From Candidatus Aalborgicola danicus (GTDB lineage: Bacteria > Pseudomonadota > Gammaproteobacteria > Burkholderiales > Burkholderiaceae_C), in NCBI GenBank assembly GCA_016703945.1, contig JADJBC010000020.1:62001-126000 (forward strand): a stretch of DNA of 64,000 bases, read 5' to 3'. Of the stretch, positions 35,015-42,010 are shown one piece after another. Below the pieces are notes generated by a model, which did not search any database, was not told the origin of the DNA, and was given only the letters and a program-made list of their open reading frames with translations. A program made the translations under genes and the position numbers. How positions within the stretch are numbered: the stretch's first letter is position 1; each line of letters begins with the position of its first letter.

Positions 35015-35608
35015 ATGGATGCACTGAAAGAAGAAATCGCCGCCGTAGCGGCGCGTATGGTGGTGGAAGAGGGCCTGGAGTTTGGTGCGGCCAAGCGGCG
35101 TGCCGTGAAGCAAATGGGTTTGTCACCACGGGCTTCTCTTCCTGACAACGTGCGTGTGGAGGTGGCAGTTGAGGAGTACATAGCGGTCTTTTGTGCCGAG
35201 ACGCAAGTTGTTGAATTGCTGGCCTTGCGCAAGCTGGCTTGCCAGTGGATGCAGCGTCTTGAGCGTTTTCATCCCCATGTCGCCGGTGCGGTCTGGCACG
35301 GAACGGCCACGCGACATTCCGACATTTATCTTCAATTGTTTTGTAATGACTCCAAATCAGCGGAAATTGCGCTTATTGACCTCAATGTGCAGTATGAGCC
35401 GCGCACTGTCCCCGGCTTCCATGGAGAATTGGTGGAAGCGCTCAGTGTGCATGCCTACTGCGAAGAGTTGCGCGAGCATGTGGGCATTCATTTGTTAGTT
35501 TATGACTTTGACGACCTGCGGGGCGCCTTGCGTCCGGATGCCCGTGGGCGCCGACCTCGGGGCGATGTGATGGCCTTGCGCCGTTTGTTGAATGAACCCG
35601 TTCTATGA
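35015..35608 (+). CDS. Nucleotidyltransferase-like protein of unknown substrate
   Basis: The 197-residue protein starts at ATG 35015 (MDALKEEIAAVAARMVVEEG). Residues about 92-118 (VAGAVWHGTATRHSDIYLQL, then ALIDLNVQY) resemble the GS-x-RG-x-DSDID active site of minimal nucleotidyltransferases, but the first motif is Gly-Thr rather than Gly-Ser. I recall relatives in Burkholderiales mislabelled as MurC because they follow mpl; nothing in this sequence resembles a Mur ligase. It overlaps the next start (ATGA), so it is translationally coupled to the thioredoxin-like gene. Confidence 0.65.
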   Translation: MDALKEEIAAVAARMVVEEGLEFGAAKRRAVKQMGLSPRASLPDNVRVEVAVEEYIAVFCAETQVVELLALRKLACQWMQRLERFHPHVAGAVWHGTATRHSDIYLQLFCNDSKSAEIALIDLNVQYEPRTVPGFHGELVEALSVHAYCEELREHVGIHLLVYDFDDLRGALRPDARGRRPRGDVMALRRLLNEPVL

Positions 35609-36192
35609 CTGATATCAAGCCTGACCCTGACGATGTGAAATCTCTACCGTCCCGCCCGGGCGACCCATCTAGTCGCCGCTGGTTATTGGGCGCAACGGCC
35701 GCGACCGCCGCCCTGATGGGTCTCGGTGCGGCATGGTGGCGCACATCCCAAGTCGATGCGCCTGCAGGGGTGGCGCCTATGGATGGCTTTTGGTCCCAGC
35801 AGTGGGATAGTCCAAACGGCAGTGTTATCGCCATGGATTCGTTCAAGGGCCGCCCCTTGTTGATCAACTTTTGGGCAACCTGGTGTACGCCCTGTGTTGA
35901 AGAGTTGCCGTTAATCAATGACTTTTATCGACAAAATAAGTCGAACGGTTGGCAAGTTCTGGGCTTGGCGGTGGATAAGCTTGCGCCTGTTCAGTCGTTT
36001 TTGAAGAAAATGCCCCTGGAGTTTCCAGTGGCGATGGCGGGTTTGTCGGGCTCCGAGTTGAGCCGCGGCTTAGGCAATCTGGCCGGTGGCTTGCCTTTCT
36101 CCGTGGTTTTGGGTAGCGATGGCCTGATCGCCCAACGCAAACTCGGACGACTGCAACCTGCCGATTTGAGTAATTGGCTTCGTCTAAAATGA
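35605..36192 (+). CDS. TlpA-like membrane-anchored thiol-disulfide oxidoreductase
   Basis: A 195-residue protein with one N-terminal membrane helix (WLLGATAATAALMGLGAAWW, about 26-45). The periplasmic thioredoxin fold carries the active site FWATWCTPCVEELP (CxxC about 93-96) and a cis-Pro region GGLPFSVVLG. TlpA/ResA-type proteins reduce periplasmic disulfides, often for cytochrome c or copper-centre assembly. The specific partner is unknown. The ATG overlaps the preceding stop. Confidence 0.85.
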   Translation: MTDIKPDPDDVKSLPSRPGDPSSRRWLLGATAATAALMGLGAAWWRTSQVDAPAGVAPMDGFWSQQWDSPNGSVIAMDSFKGRPLLINFWATWCTPCVEELPLINDFYRQNKSNGWQVLGLAVDKLAPVQSFLKKMPLEFPVAMAGLSGSELSRGLGNLAGGLPFSVVLGSDGLIAQRKLGRLQPADLSNWLRLK

Positions 36193-36297
36193 GGGCCACG
36201 CGTGGACCTTAGGGTGATATGCGGCATAAAGAGCCTATTCCTGGCGGGGCGTCGTTATCATATTTTGGCGACCAATATCTGTATTTATAAATATTTA

Positions 36298-36325
36298 TCG
36301 ACAAATCAAGCAATTTTGCTGTAAA
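36298..36325 (+). promoter_or_regulatory. Candidate accBC promoter
   Basis: TCGACA at 36298-36303 and TGTAAA at 36320-36325 have 16-bp spacing, and TGC immediately precedes the -10 (extended form). It lies 35 bp before the accB ATG in an AT-rich stretch unlike the surroundings. Confidence 0.5.
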
Positions 36326-36360
36326 TTCGCGCCTTACTCAATAAAGCCGTTGGAGATGAC

Positions 36361-36798
36361 ATGGATTTGCGCAAACTCAAGACATTGATTGACCTGGTGT
36401 CGGATTCCAATGTGTCGGAACTCGAAATTACCGAAGCTGAAGGCAAGGTGAGGATTGTGAAAGGCGGGGGTGCGGTGGTCCAAACCTACCAGCCAGCCCC
36501 GGTGTATGCGGCTCCGGTGCCGGCACCAGCTGTCGCGGTTGCGCCTGCTGCCGAGGTGGCTGCAGGGCATACGGTCAAATCGCCCATGGTAGGCACCTTT
36601 TACCGGTCATCCTCACCGGGTGCCAAGGCATTTGTTGAGGTGGGGTCTGCCGTCAGAGAGGGTGAAACCATTTGCATTATTGAGGCAATGAAGATCCTCA
36701 ATGAAATTGAAGCGGACAAGACCGGCACCATCACCCGAATTTTGTGTGACAACGGGCAGGCAGTCGAATATGGGCAACCATTGTTCATCATTGAGTAA
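36361..36798 (+). CDS. accB: Biotin carboxyl carrier protein of acetyl-CoA carboxylase
   Basis: A 145-residue protein. The N-terminal segment (MDLRKLKTLIDLVSDSNVSE) and the Ala/Pro/Val linker (about 45-75) are followed by the biotinyl domain, with the biotinylated Lys in IEAMKILNEIE (AMK motif, about residue 111). It carries the CO2 between biotin carboxylase and carboxyltransferase in the first step of fatty acid synthesis. GGAG precedes the start and accC follows 18 bp downstream. Confidence 0.97.
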   Translation: MDLRKLKTLIDLVSDSNVSELEITEAEGKVRIVKGGGAVVQTYQPAPVYAAPVPAPAVAVAPAAEVAAGHTVKSPMVGTFYRSSSPGAKAFVEVGSAVREGETICIIEAMKILNEIEADKTGTITRILCDNGQAVEYGQPLFIIE

Positions 36799-36816
36799 GC
36801 CGCACCGGGCAAAGCC

Positions 36817-38166
36817 ATGTTTAAAAAAATACTAGTCGCCAACCGAGGCGAGATAGCGCTGCGAATTCAACGCGCCTGCAGGGAGCTTGGCGTCAAAGCA
36901 GTAATGGTCTATTCAGAAGCCGACCGCGACGCCAAATATGTCAAGTTGGCTGACGAAGCAGTGTGTATTGGTCCAGCGCAATCGGCGCAGAGTTACCTCA
37001 ATGTGCCGGCCATTATTTCTGCGGCGGAAGTGACCGACGCGGAAGCCATTCACCCCGGGTATGGCTTCCTCAGCGAAAACGCAGATTTTGCCGAGCGGGT
37101 GGAGCAGAGTGGATTTCAGTTCATTGGACCGACCCCGGACTCCATTCGTACCATGGGGGACAAGGTTTCAGCCAAACAAGCGATGATTCGCGCTGGAGTG
37201 CCTTGTGTACCGGGCTCTGAGGGTGAGTTGCCGGACGACCCCGCCCTCATTCGTCGGGTTGCCAAGGCCGTTGGCTACCCTGTCATCATCAAGGCAGCAG
37301 GTGGCGGTGGTGGGCGCGGCATGCGTGTGGTACATACCGAAGCCGCGTTGATCAATGCGGTGGCCATGACCAAGGCCGAGGCCGGCGCGGCGTTCGGGAA
37401 TCCCGCTGTCTACATGGAGAAGTTTCTACAGAATCCGCGCCATATCGAGATTCAGATCCTGGCCGACAAACACAAGAATGCTGTGTATTTGGGTGAGCGG
37501 GACTGCTCCATGCAGAGGCGGCACCAGAAAATTCTTGAAGAAGCGCCTGCGCCCGGCATCAACCGCAAGCTGATCGAACGAATCGGGGAGCGTTGCGTCG
37601 CGGCTTGCAAGAAAATTGGATACCGGGGCGCTGGTACTTTTGAGTTCTTGTACGAAGACGGCGAGTTTTACTTCATTGAAATGAACACCCGGGTCCAAGT
37701 GGAGCATCCCGTCACCGAAATGGTGACCGGTATCGACATCGTACGAACCCAAATCATGGTTGCCGCTGGAGAAAAGTTGCCTTTCACCCAACGCCAGATT
37801 GAAATCCGTGGCCATGCGATGGAATGTCGCGTCAATGCCGAGGATCCCTACAAATTCACGCCATCACCCGGGCGTGTGACCACTTGGCATGCCCCTGGCG
37901 GGCCAGGTGTTCGGGTGGACTCGCATGTTTATACCAACTACTTTGTTCCGCCCAATTACGACTCCATGATTGGCAAGATCATTGTGCATGGTGACACCCG
38001 GGAACAGGCCATGGCGCGTATGCGCACCGCTTTGGCCGAAACCGTTGTTGAGGGCATCAACACCAATATACCTTTGCATCGCGAACTGCTCGTCGATGCC
38101 AAGTTTATGGATGGAGGCACCAACATCCATTACCTGGAACAGTGGTTAGACCAGCGCAAACGCTGA
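36817..38166 (+). CDS. accC: Biotin carboxylase of acetyl-CoA carboxylase
   Basis: A 449-residue ATP-grasp enzyme of standard length. The N-terminus is ILVANRGEIALRIQRA, with HPGYGFLSENADF, the Gly-rich loop AAGGGGGRGMRVV and the active-site segment FIEMNTRVQVEHPVTE. It carboxylates the biotin on AccB using ATP and bicarbonate. It is co-transcribed with accB, and prmA follows 10 bp later. Confidence 0.98.
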   Translation: MFKKILVANRGEIALRIQRACRELGVKAVMVYSEADRDAKYVKLADEAVCIGPAQSAQSYLNVPAIISAAEVTDAEAIHPGYGFLSENADFAERVEQSGFQFIGPTPDSIRTMGDKVSAKQAMIRAGVPCVPGSEGELPDDPALIRRVAKAVGYPVIIKAAGGGGGRGMRVVHTEAALINAVAMTKAEAGAAFGNPAVYMEKFLQNPRHIEIQILADKHKNAVYLGERDCSMQRRHQKILEEAPAPGINRKLIERIGERCVAACKKIGYRGAGTFEFLYEDGEFYFIEMNTRVQVEHPVTEMVTGIDIVRTQIMVAAGEKLPFTQRQIEIRGHAMECRVNAEDPYKFTPSPGRVTTWHAPGGPGVRVDSHVYTNYFVPPNYDSMIGKIIVHGDTREQAMARMRTALAETVVEGINTNIPLHRELLVDAKFMDGGTNIHYLEQWLDQRKR

Positions 38167-38176
38167 GGTCATCATC

Positions 38177-39055
38177 GTGTTTGAACTAAGCATCATGTGC
38201 CCCGAGACAGGGCTGGAAGAACTGACCGATGCACTGGACGCGATGGGCGCATTGAGCGTCAGTGTTGAAGACGCGGACGCGCAAACCGATGCGGAACAGG
38301 CATTGTTTGGCGAGCCTGGCATGCCCCCTCCCAAGGAAGGCTGGCAGCGCTCCCGGGTGACCGCGCTGTTTGGGGACGAAGTACTGGCCACGGAGGCGGC
38401 GAATCTGCTGATGGCGCAAGACTTTTTTCACGGGTGCCGGTTGTTAGGTACTGCGGCTGTGCCGGATCAGGATTGGGTGCGGTTGACACAGGCGCAGTTC
38501 ACGCCAGTGGAAATTACACCGGAGTTCTGGATCGTTCCCACCTGGCACGAGCCGCCTGCCCACGCGCATCAAATCATTCGACTCGATCCGGGGCTGGCCT
38601 TTGGCACCGGGACCCATCCGACCACCCGAATGTGCCTGCGCTGGGTGGCCGGTCGCCCTGCGCAAGGTCGGGTACTCGATTACGGTTGTGGTTCAGGCAT
38701 TCTGGCGATCGGTGCCGCGAAGTTTGGAGCCCGTGAGGTGGTTGCGGTTGATATTGATACGGCGGCCATCGATGCAACGCTGCTCAACGCCACGGCAAAC
38801 AGTGTGACAGTTCTGGCAGGGTTGCCGGATCTTGTGAAGGGCCAGTTTGACCTGGTGTTGGCAAATATCTTGGCGACACCATTAAAGGTGCTGGCCCCTC
38901 TGCTGTGTTCCCGTGTCGCTCCAGGTGGTCACCTCGTGCTTGCGGGAATATTGGAGCGTCAGGCCGATGAGTTGATCGCCGCCTATAGCCCCCATTGCCG
39001 GCTGGCCGTGTCAGATCGTGAGGATGGCTGGATTCTGATGACTGCAATGGTCTAG
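38177..39055 (+). CDS. prmA: Ribosomal protein L11 methyltransferase
   Basis: A 292-residue protein starting at GTG 38177. The SAM motif I is VLDYGCGSGILAIGAAKFG (about 175-193) and the catalytic-pocket segment is LVLANILATPLKVLAP. It has the PrmA-typical N-terminal L11-binding domain (LSIMCPETGLEELTDAL) and LDPGLAFGTGTHPTTRMC. It trimethylates L11 and is not essential in E. coli. Location directly after accC is common in betaproteobacteria. Confidence 0.95.
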   Translation: MFELSIMCPETGLEELTDALDAMGALSVSVEDADAQTDAEQALFGEPGMPPPKEGWQRSRVTALFGDEVLATEAANLLMAQDFFHGCRLLGTAAVPDQDWVRLTQAQFTPVEITPEFWIVPTWHEPPAHAHQIIRLDPGLAFGTGTHPTTRMCLRWVAGRPAQGRVLDYGCGSGILAIGAAKFGAREVVAVDIDTAAIDATLLNATANSVTVLAGLPDLVKGQFDLVLANILATPLKVLAPLLCSRVAPGGHLVLAGILERQADELIAAYSPHCRLAVSDREDGWILMTAMV

Positions 39056-39088
39056 GCGGGGCAGTCGGGTCTTTACAATTCCACGCTG

Positions 39089-40075
39089 ATGAGTCTGATC
39101 ACCAAATGTCCGGCGTGCACCACGATGTTCAAGGTCGTGCCAGACCAGTTGCGCGTATCGGATGGATGGGTACGTTGCGGACAGTGCAACGAAGTGTTTG
39201 ATGCCAATGCCAATCTGGAATCAGCGGCTCCCACCGTGCCGTCAGAAGCAAACCGCAGGACTCGGGATCCGGGGGCGGCCATCTTTTTTTCCTTGACCGA
39301 CAACGGTATTCCTGAAAAAGTGCCCAATCTGGGCCATGCCGAAACCGACAGTGCCGACGACCGTGTATCGGCAAATGACCCAATGCCGGCTCTGGAAGTT
39401 AACCTTCGAACGCTTCACGGCGAACCCGCAAAGACAGCAGTTCAAGCGAATGAACCATCGCTGCATTGGGAGACCACCAGTGTGGCTGCAGCGGTGGCAA
39501 CGGGAGCAACAAAAGGTGAAGACGCGGAACTCGCCCTGGCATCCGGACCGCGGCATTCCTTCATGCATGATACGAATTCGCCATCAAAGGTCTCGACGAG
39601 CCGTGTCCTGCGAGTCACACTTTCGTTGTTGAATGTCTTCCTGACAGCAGGACTGACCTTGCAGGTCGTCACGTTTGAGCGGGATCGAATCGCTGCAACC
39701 CTGCCGCAAACCACTCCAGCACTACAAACACTGTGTGCTGCACTGTCCTGCACGCTATCGCCGCTTCGCCAAATTGAATCGGTGATTATCGACAGCTCGG
39801 CCTTCACCAGGATCCGGGGCGACGTCTACCGATTAAGTTTCACTTTAAAGAATACGGCGCGAACAAGTCTCGCGACACCGGGCATGGAGTTGACTCTGAC
39901 CGACACCGAAGACCGTGCGGTGGCCAGGCGTGTGTTTCTTCCTGATGTATTTGCCGGGTCGTCTGCCGTTGTGGAAGCGGGAGCAGAGCTCCATGCGAGC
40001 TTGCCGGTTAACGTCAAATTGGCTGGCAATCACGAGAAAATCTCTGGTTATCGGCTGTTGTCTTTTTATCCGTGA
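39089..40075 (+). CDS. Zinc-ribbon (MJ0042-type) and DUF3426 membrane protein
   Basis: A 328-residue protein. The N-terminal zinc ribbon has two CxxC pairs: TKCPACTTMFKVV and WVRCGQCNEVFDA (residues 7-36). A disordered linker and one membrane helix (LSLLNVFLTAGLTLQVV, about 181-197) follow. The C-terminal DUF3426 domain is probably periplasmic (YRLSFTLKNTARTSLATPG, LPVNVKLAGNHEKISGYRL). Function unknown; it often follows prmA in this group. A strong terminator follows the stop. Confidence 0.85.
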   Translation: MSLITKCPACTTMFKVVPDQLRVSDGWVRCGQCNEVFDANANLESAAPTVPSEANRRTRDPGAAIFFSLTDNGIPEKVPNLGHAETDSADDRVSANDPMPALEVNLRTLHGEPAKTAVQANEPSLHWETTSVAAAVATGATKGEDAELALASGPRHSFMHDTNSPSKVSTSRVLRVTLSLLNVFLTAGLTLQVVTFERDRIAATLPQTTPALQTLCAALSCTLSPLRQIESVIIDSSAFTRIRGDVYRLSFTLKNTARTSLATPGMELTLTDTEDRAVARRVFLPDVFAGSSAVVEAGAELHASLPVNVKLAGNHEKISGYRLLSFYP

Positions 40076-40076
40076 A

Positions 40077-40106
40077 AAAGCCCGGAACCTCTCGGTTCCG
40101 GGCTTT
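40077..40106. terminator. Strong bidirectional terminator
   Basis: A 13-bp perfect stem AAAGCCCGGAACC / GGTTCCGGGCTTT encloses loop TCTC. It lies between the plus-strand DUF3426 gene and the minus-strand H1-like gene. A- and T-rich ends on both sides allow it to serve both. Confidence 0.85.
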
Positions 40107-40126
40107 GAGTTTCGCCAACGCGTGGA

Positions 40127-40576
40127 TTACGGTTTGTTGGACGTTGGGAAGGGCCAAGCTGCCTGCGGATTCAGTGTGGTCTGAGCGGCAGGTGCTGCGG
40201 CAGCGGGTGCTTTCGCGGCTTTCTTCGCAGCCGGCTTTTTGGCTGCCTTTTTAGCGACGGGCTTCTTGGCTACGGCTGCTTTTTTGGCCGGAGCCTTTTT
40301 AGCAGAAGCAGCCTTGCTGGAAGCAGCTTTCTTGGCTGGAGCAGCCGGCTTTGCAGCTACCTTTTTCGCGGGTGCGGCCTTTTTAGCCGGTGCTGCCTTT
40401 TTTGCGGGCGCAGCCTTCTTCGCAGCTACCTTCTTCGCGGGTGCTACCTTTGCGGCTACTTTTTTAGCGGGTGCCGCTTTCTTCGCTGGTGCGGCCTTTG
40501 CGGCTACTTTTTTAGCGGGTGCCGCTTTCTTCGCTGGTGCGGCCTTCGTAGCGGCCGGTTTTTTTGCAGTTGCCAT
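40127..40576 (-). CDS. Histone H1-like DNA-binding protein
   Basis: A 149-residue protein from the ATG at 40576, composed almost wholly of Ala, Lys and Pro in repeats of the AAPAKKVAAK kind, like eukaryotic H1 tails and Bordetella BpH1-type proteins. It should bind DNA non-specifically by charge. The last 25 residues (TTLNPQAAWPFPTSNKP) are not Lys-rich. A perfect 48-bp tandem duplication lies inside (40452-40547), so length may vary among strains. GGAG precedes the ATG. Confidence 0.88.
   Translation of the reverse strand: MATAKKPAATKAAPAKKAAPAKKVAAKAAPAKKAAPAKKVAAKVAPAKKVAAKKAAPAKKAAPAKKAAPAKKVAAKPAAPAKKAASSKAASAKKAPAKKAAVAKKPVAKKAAKKPAAKKAAKAPAAAAPAAQTTLNPQAAWPFPTSNKP
40452..40547. repeat. 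Perfect 48-bp tandem duplication in the H1-like gene
   Basis: Two identical consecutive 48-bp units (40452-40499 and 40500-40547) encode the same 16 residues. They stay in frame, as expected from recent slippage or unequal exchange. Confidence 0.85.
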
Positions 40577-40747
40577 GATTTTCTCCTTGATCAATTTACA
40601 AAGAGCACTTCTTGCCTTAGAAACGGCAGTAAGCGATCCATGCGGTTGGGCAAGGTCCCAGCCGCATGAACTTGGTGACACCGACCCAGCGCAGCCGGTT
40701 TGGCGTGCTGATGGTTTGGTGAAAAGGGGGGGAACATAATGTGTTGA

Positions 40748-41881
40748 TCAGTCCCAAGACAGCGAACCGCCCGACTGGTATTCAATAACCCTGGTCTCGA
40801 AGAAGTTGCGTTCCTTCTTTAAATCGATCATCTCGCTCATCCAGGGAAACGGATTCTCTTCATTCGGAAACAACGTGTCCAGACCAATCTGGGTCGCGCG
40901 CCGGTTGGCGATATATCTCAGGTAGCCTTTGAACATCGACGCGTTCATACCCAGTACGCCGCGTGGCATCGTGTCTTCGGCATAGCGGTATTCCAATTCC
41001 ACGGCCTTTTCAAATAGCGCCCTGATCTCCGCCTTGAACTCTGCTGTCCACAGTTGAGGATTCTCCAACTTCAATTGGTTGATCAAGTCGATGCCGAAAT
41101 TGCAGTGCATCGACTCATCGCGCAGGATGTATTGGTACTGCTCGGCTGCACCGGTCATCTTGTTTTGTCGACCCAGGGCCAGGATCTGGGCGAAGCCGAC
41201 GTAGAAGAATAGGCCTTCCATCAGGCAGGCGAACACGATCAGGGACTTCAACAAGGTCTGGTCTGCTTCGGGTGTGCCGGTGTGGAAGTGGGGGTCCATG
41301 ATCGCTTCAATGAAAGGGATCAGGAACTGGTCCTTGTCGCGGATGGACTGCACCTCGTTATAGGCGTTGAAGATTTCGCTCTCGTCCAGGCCCAACGACT
41401 CTACGATGTACTGGTAGGCGTGGGTGTGAATGGCTTCTTCAAACGCTTGGCGCAACAGGAACTGGCGGCACTCGGGGGCGGTGATGTGGCGATAGGTGCC
41501 CAACACAATATTGTTGGCAGCCAACGAATCGGCGGTGACAAAAAACCCCAGGTTGCGCTTGATGATACGACGTTCATCTTCGGTCAAACCATTGGGGTCT
41601 TTCCACAGAGCAATGTCGCGGGTCATGTTGACCTCTTGCGGCATCCAGTGGTTGGCGCAGCTGGCCAAATATTTTTCCCAGGCCCATTTGTACTTGAATG
41701 GTACCAACTGGTTGACATCGGTCTTGCCGTTGATGATGCGTTTGTCCGACGCCTTCATTCGAAGGGGAACTGCAGGCTTTACGGGGGTGTTTTGTGCCCG
41801 CTCAACCGGCGGAATTTCCGACGGTGTGAACGCAAATTTTGCTAGCGATGTGGGCTTGACTTCTTCGTCCCAGGTCAACAT
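40748..41881 (-). CDS. nrdB: Ribonucleotide reductase class Ia, beta subunit
   Basis: A 377-residue protein carrying the diiron-tyrosyl cofactor. Ligand segments are visible: RQAFEEAIHTHAYQYIVESL and DESMHCNFGIDLINQL, with the C-terminal NFFETRVIEYQSGGSLSWD that docks on NrdA. It supplies the radical for reduction of ribonucleotides to deoxyribonucleotides. It follows nrdA in the same direction, separated by 129 bp containing a hairpin. Confidence 0.97.
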   Translation of the reverse strand: MLTWDEEVKPTSLAKFAFTPSEIPPVERAQNTPVKPAVPLRMKASDKRIINGKTDVNQLVPFKYKWAWEKYLASCANHWMPQEVNMTRDIALWKDPNGLTEDERRIIKRNLGFFVTADSLAANNIVLGTYRHITAPECRQFLLRQAFEEAIHTHAYQYIVESLGLDESEIFNAYNEVQSIRDKDQFLIPFIEAIMDPHFHTGTPEADQTLLKSLIVFACLMEGLFFYVGFAQILALGRQNKMTGAAEQYQYILRDESMHCNFGIDLINQLKLENPQLWTAEFKAEIRALFEKAVELEYRYAEDTMPRGVLGMNASMFKGYLRYIANRRATQIGLDTLFPNEENPFPWMSEMIDLKKERNFFETRVIEYQSGGSLSWD

Positions 41882-41968
41882 AAATTATTCCAATCTGCGG
41901 ATTATGAGAGCAGCGAAATGAAATGAAAAGTAATCATGTACTTCACCGCGAATATGTGTTGTTCAATA

Positions 41969-41999
41969 GCATCGCATCGCATCGCACCGCATGCGATGC
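41969..41999. repeat. GCATC tandem repeat with hairpin between nrdA and nrdB
   Basis: Tandem GCATC units (41969-41986) are followed by TGCGATGC (41992-41999). They allow an 8-bp stem GCATCGCA/TGCGATGC with loop CCGCA, or the same stem in two shifted registers. There is no U-run, so mRNA processing or stability rather than termination is more likely. Confidence 0.5.
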
Positions 42000-42010
42000 A
42001 GGTGTACACA

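Noticed and set aside
40239..40739. Long plus-strand open frame opposite the H1-like gene
   Set aside because: It is the mirror of an Ala/Lys-rich gene; the Phe/Ala/Gly composition is an antisense artefact.
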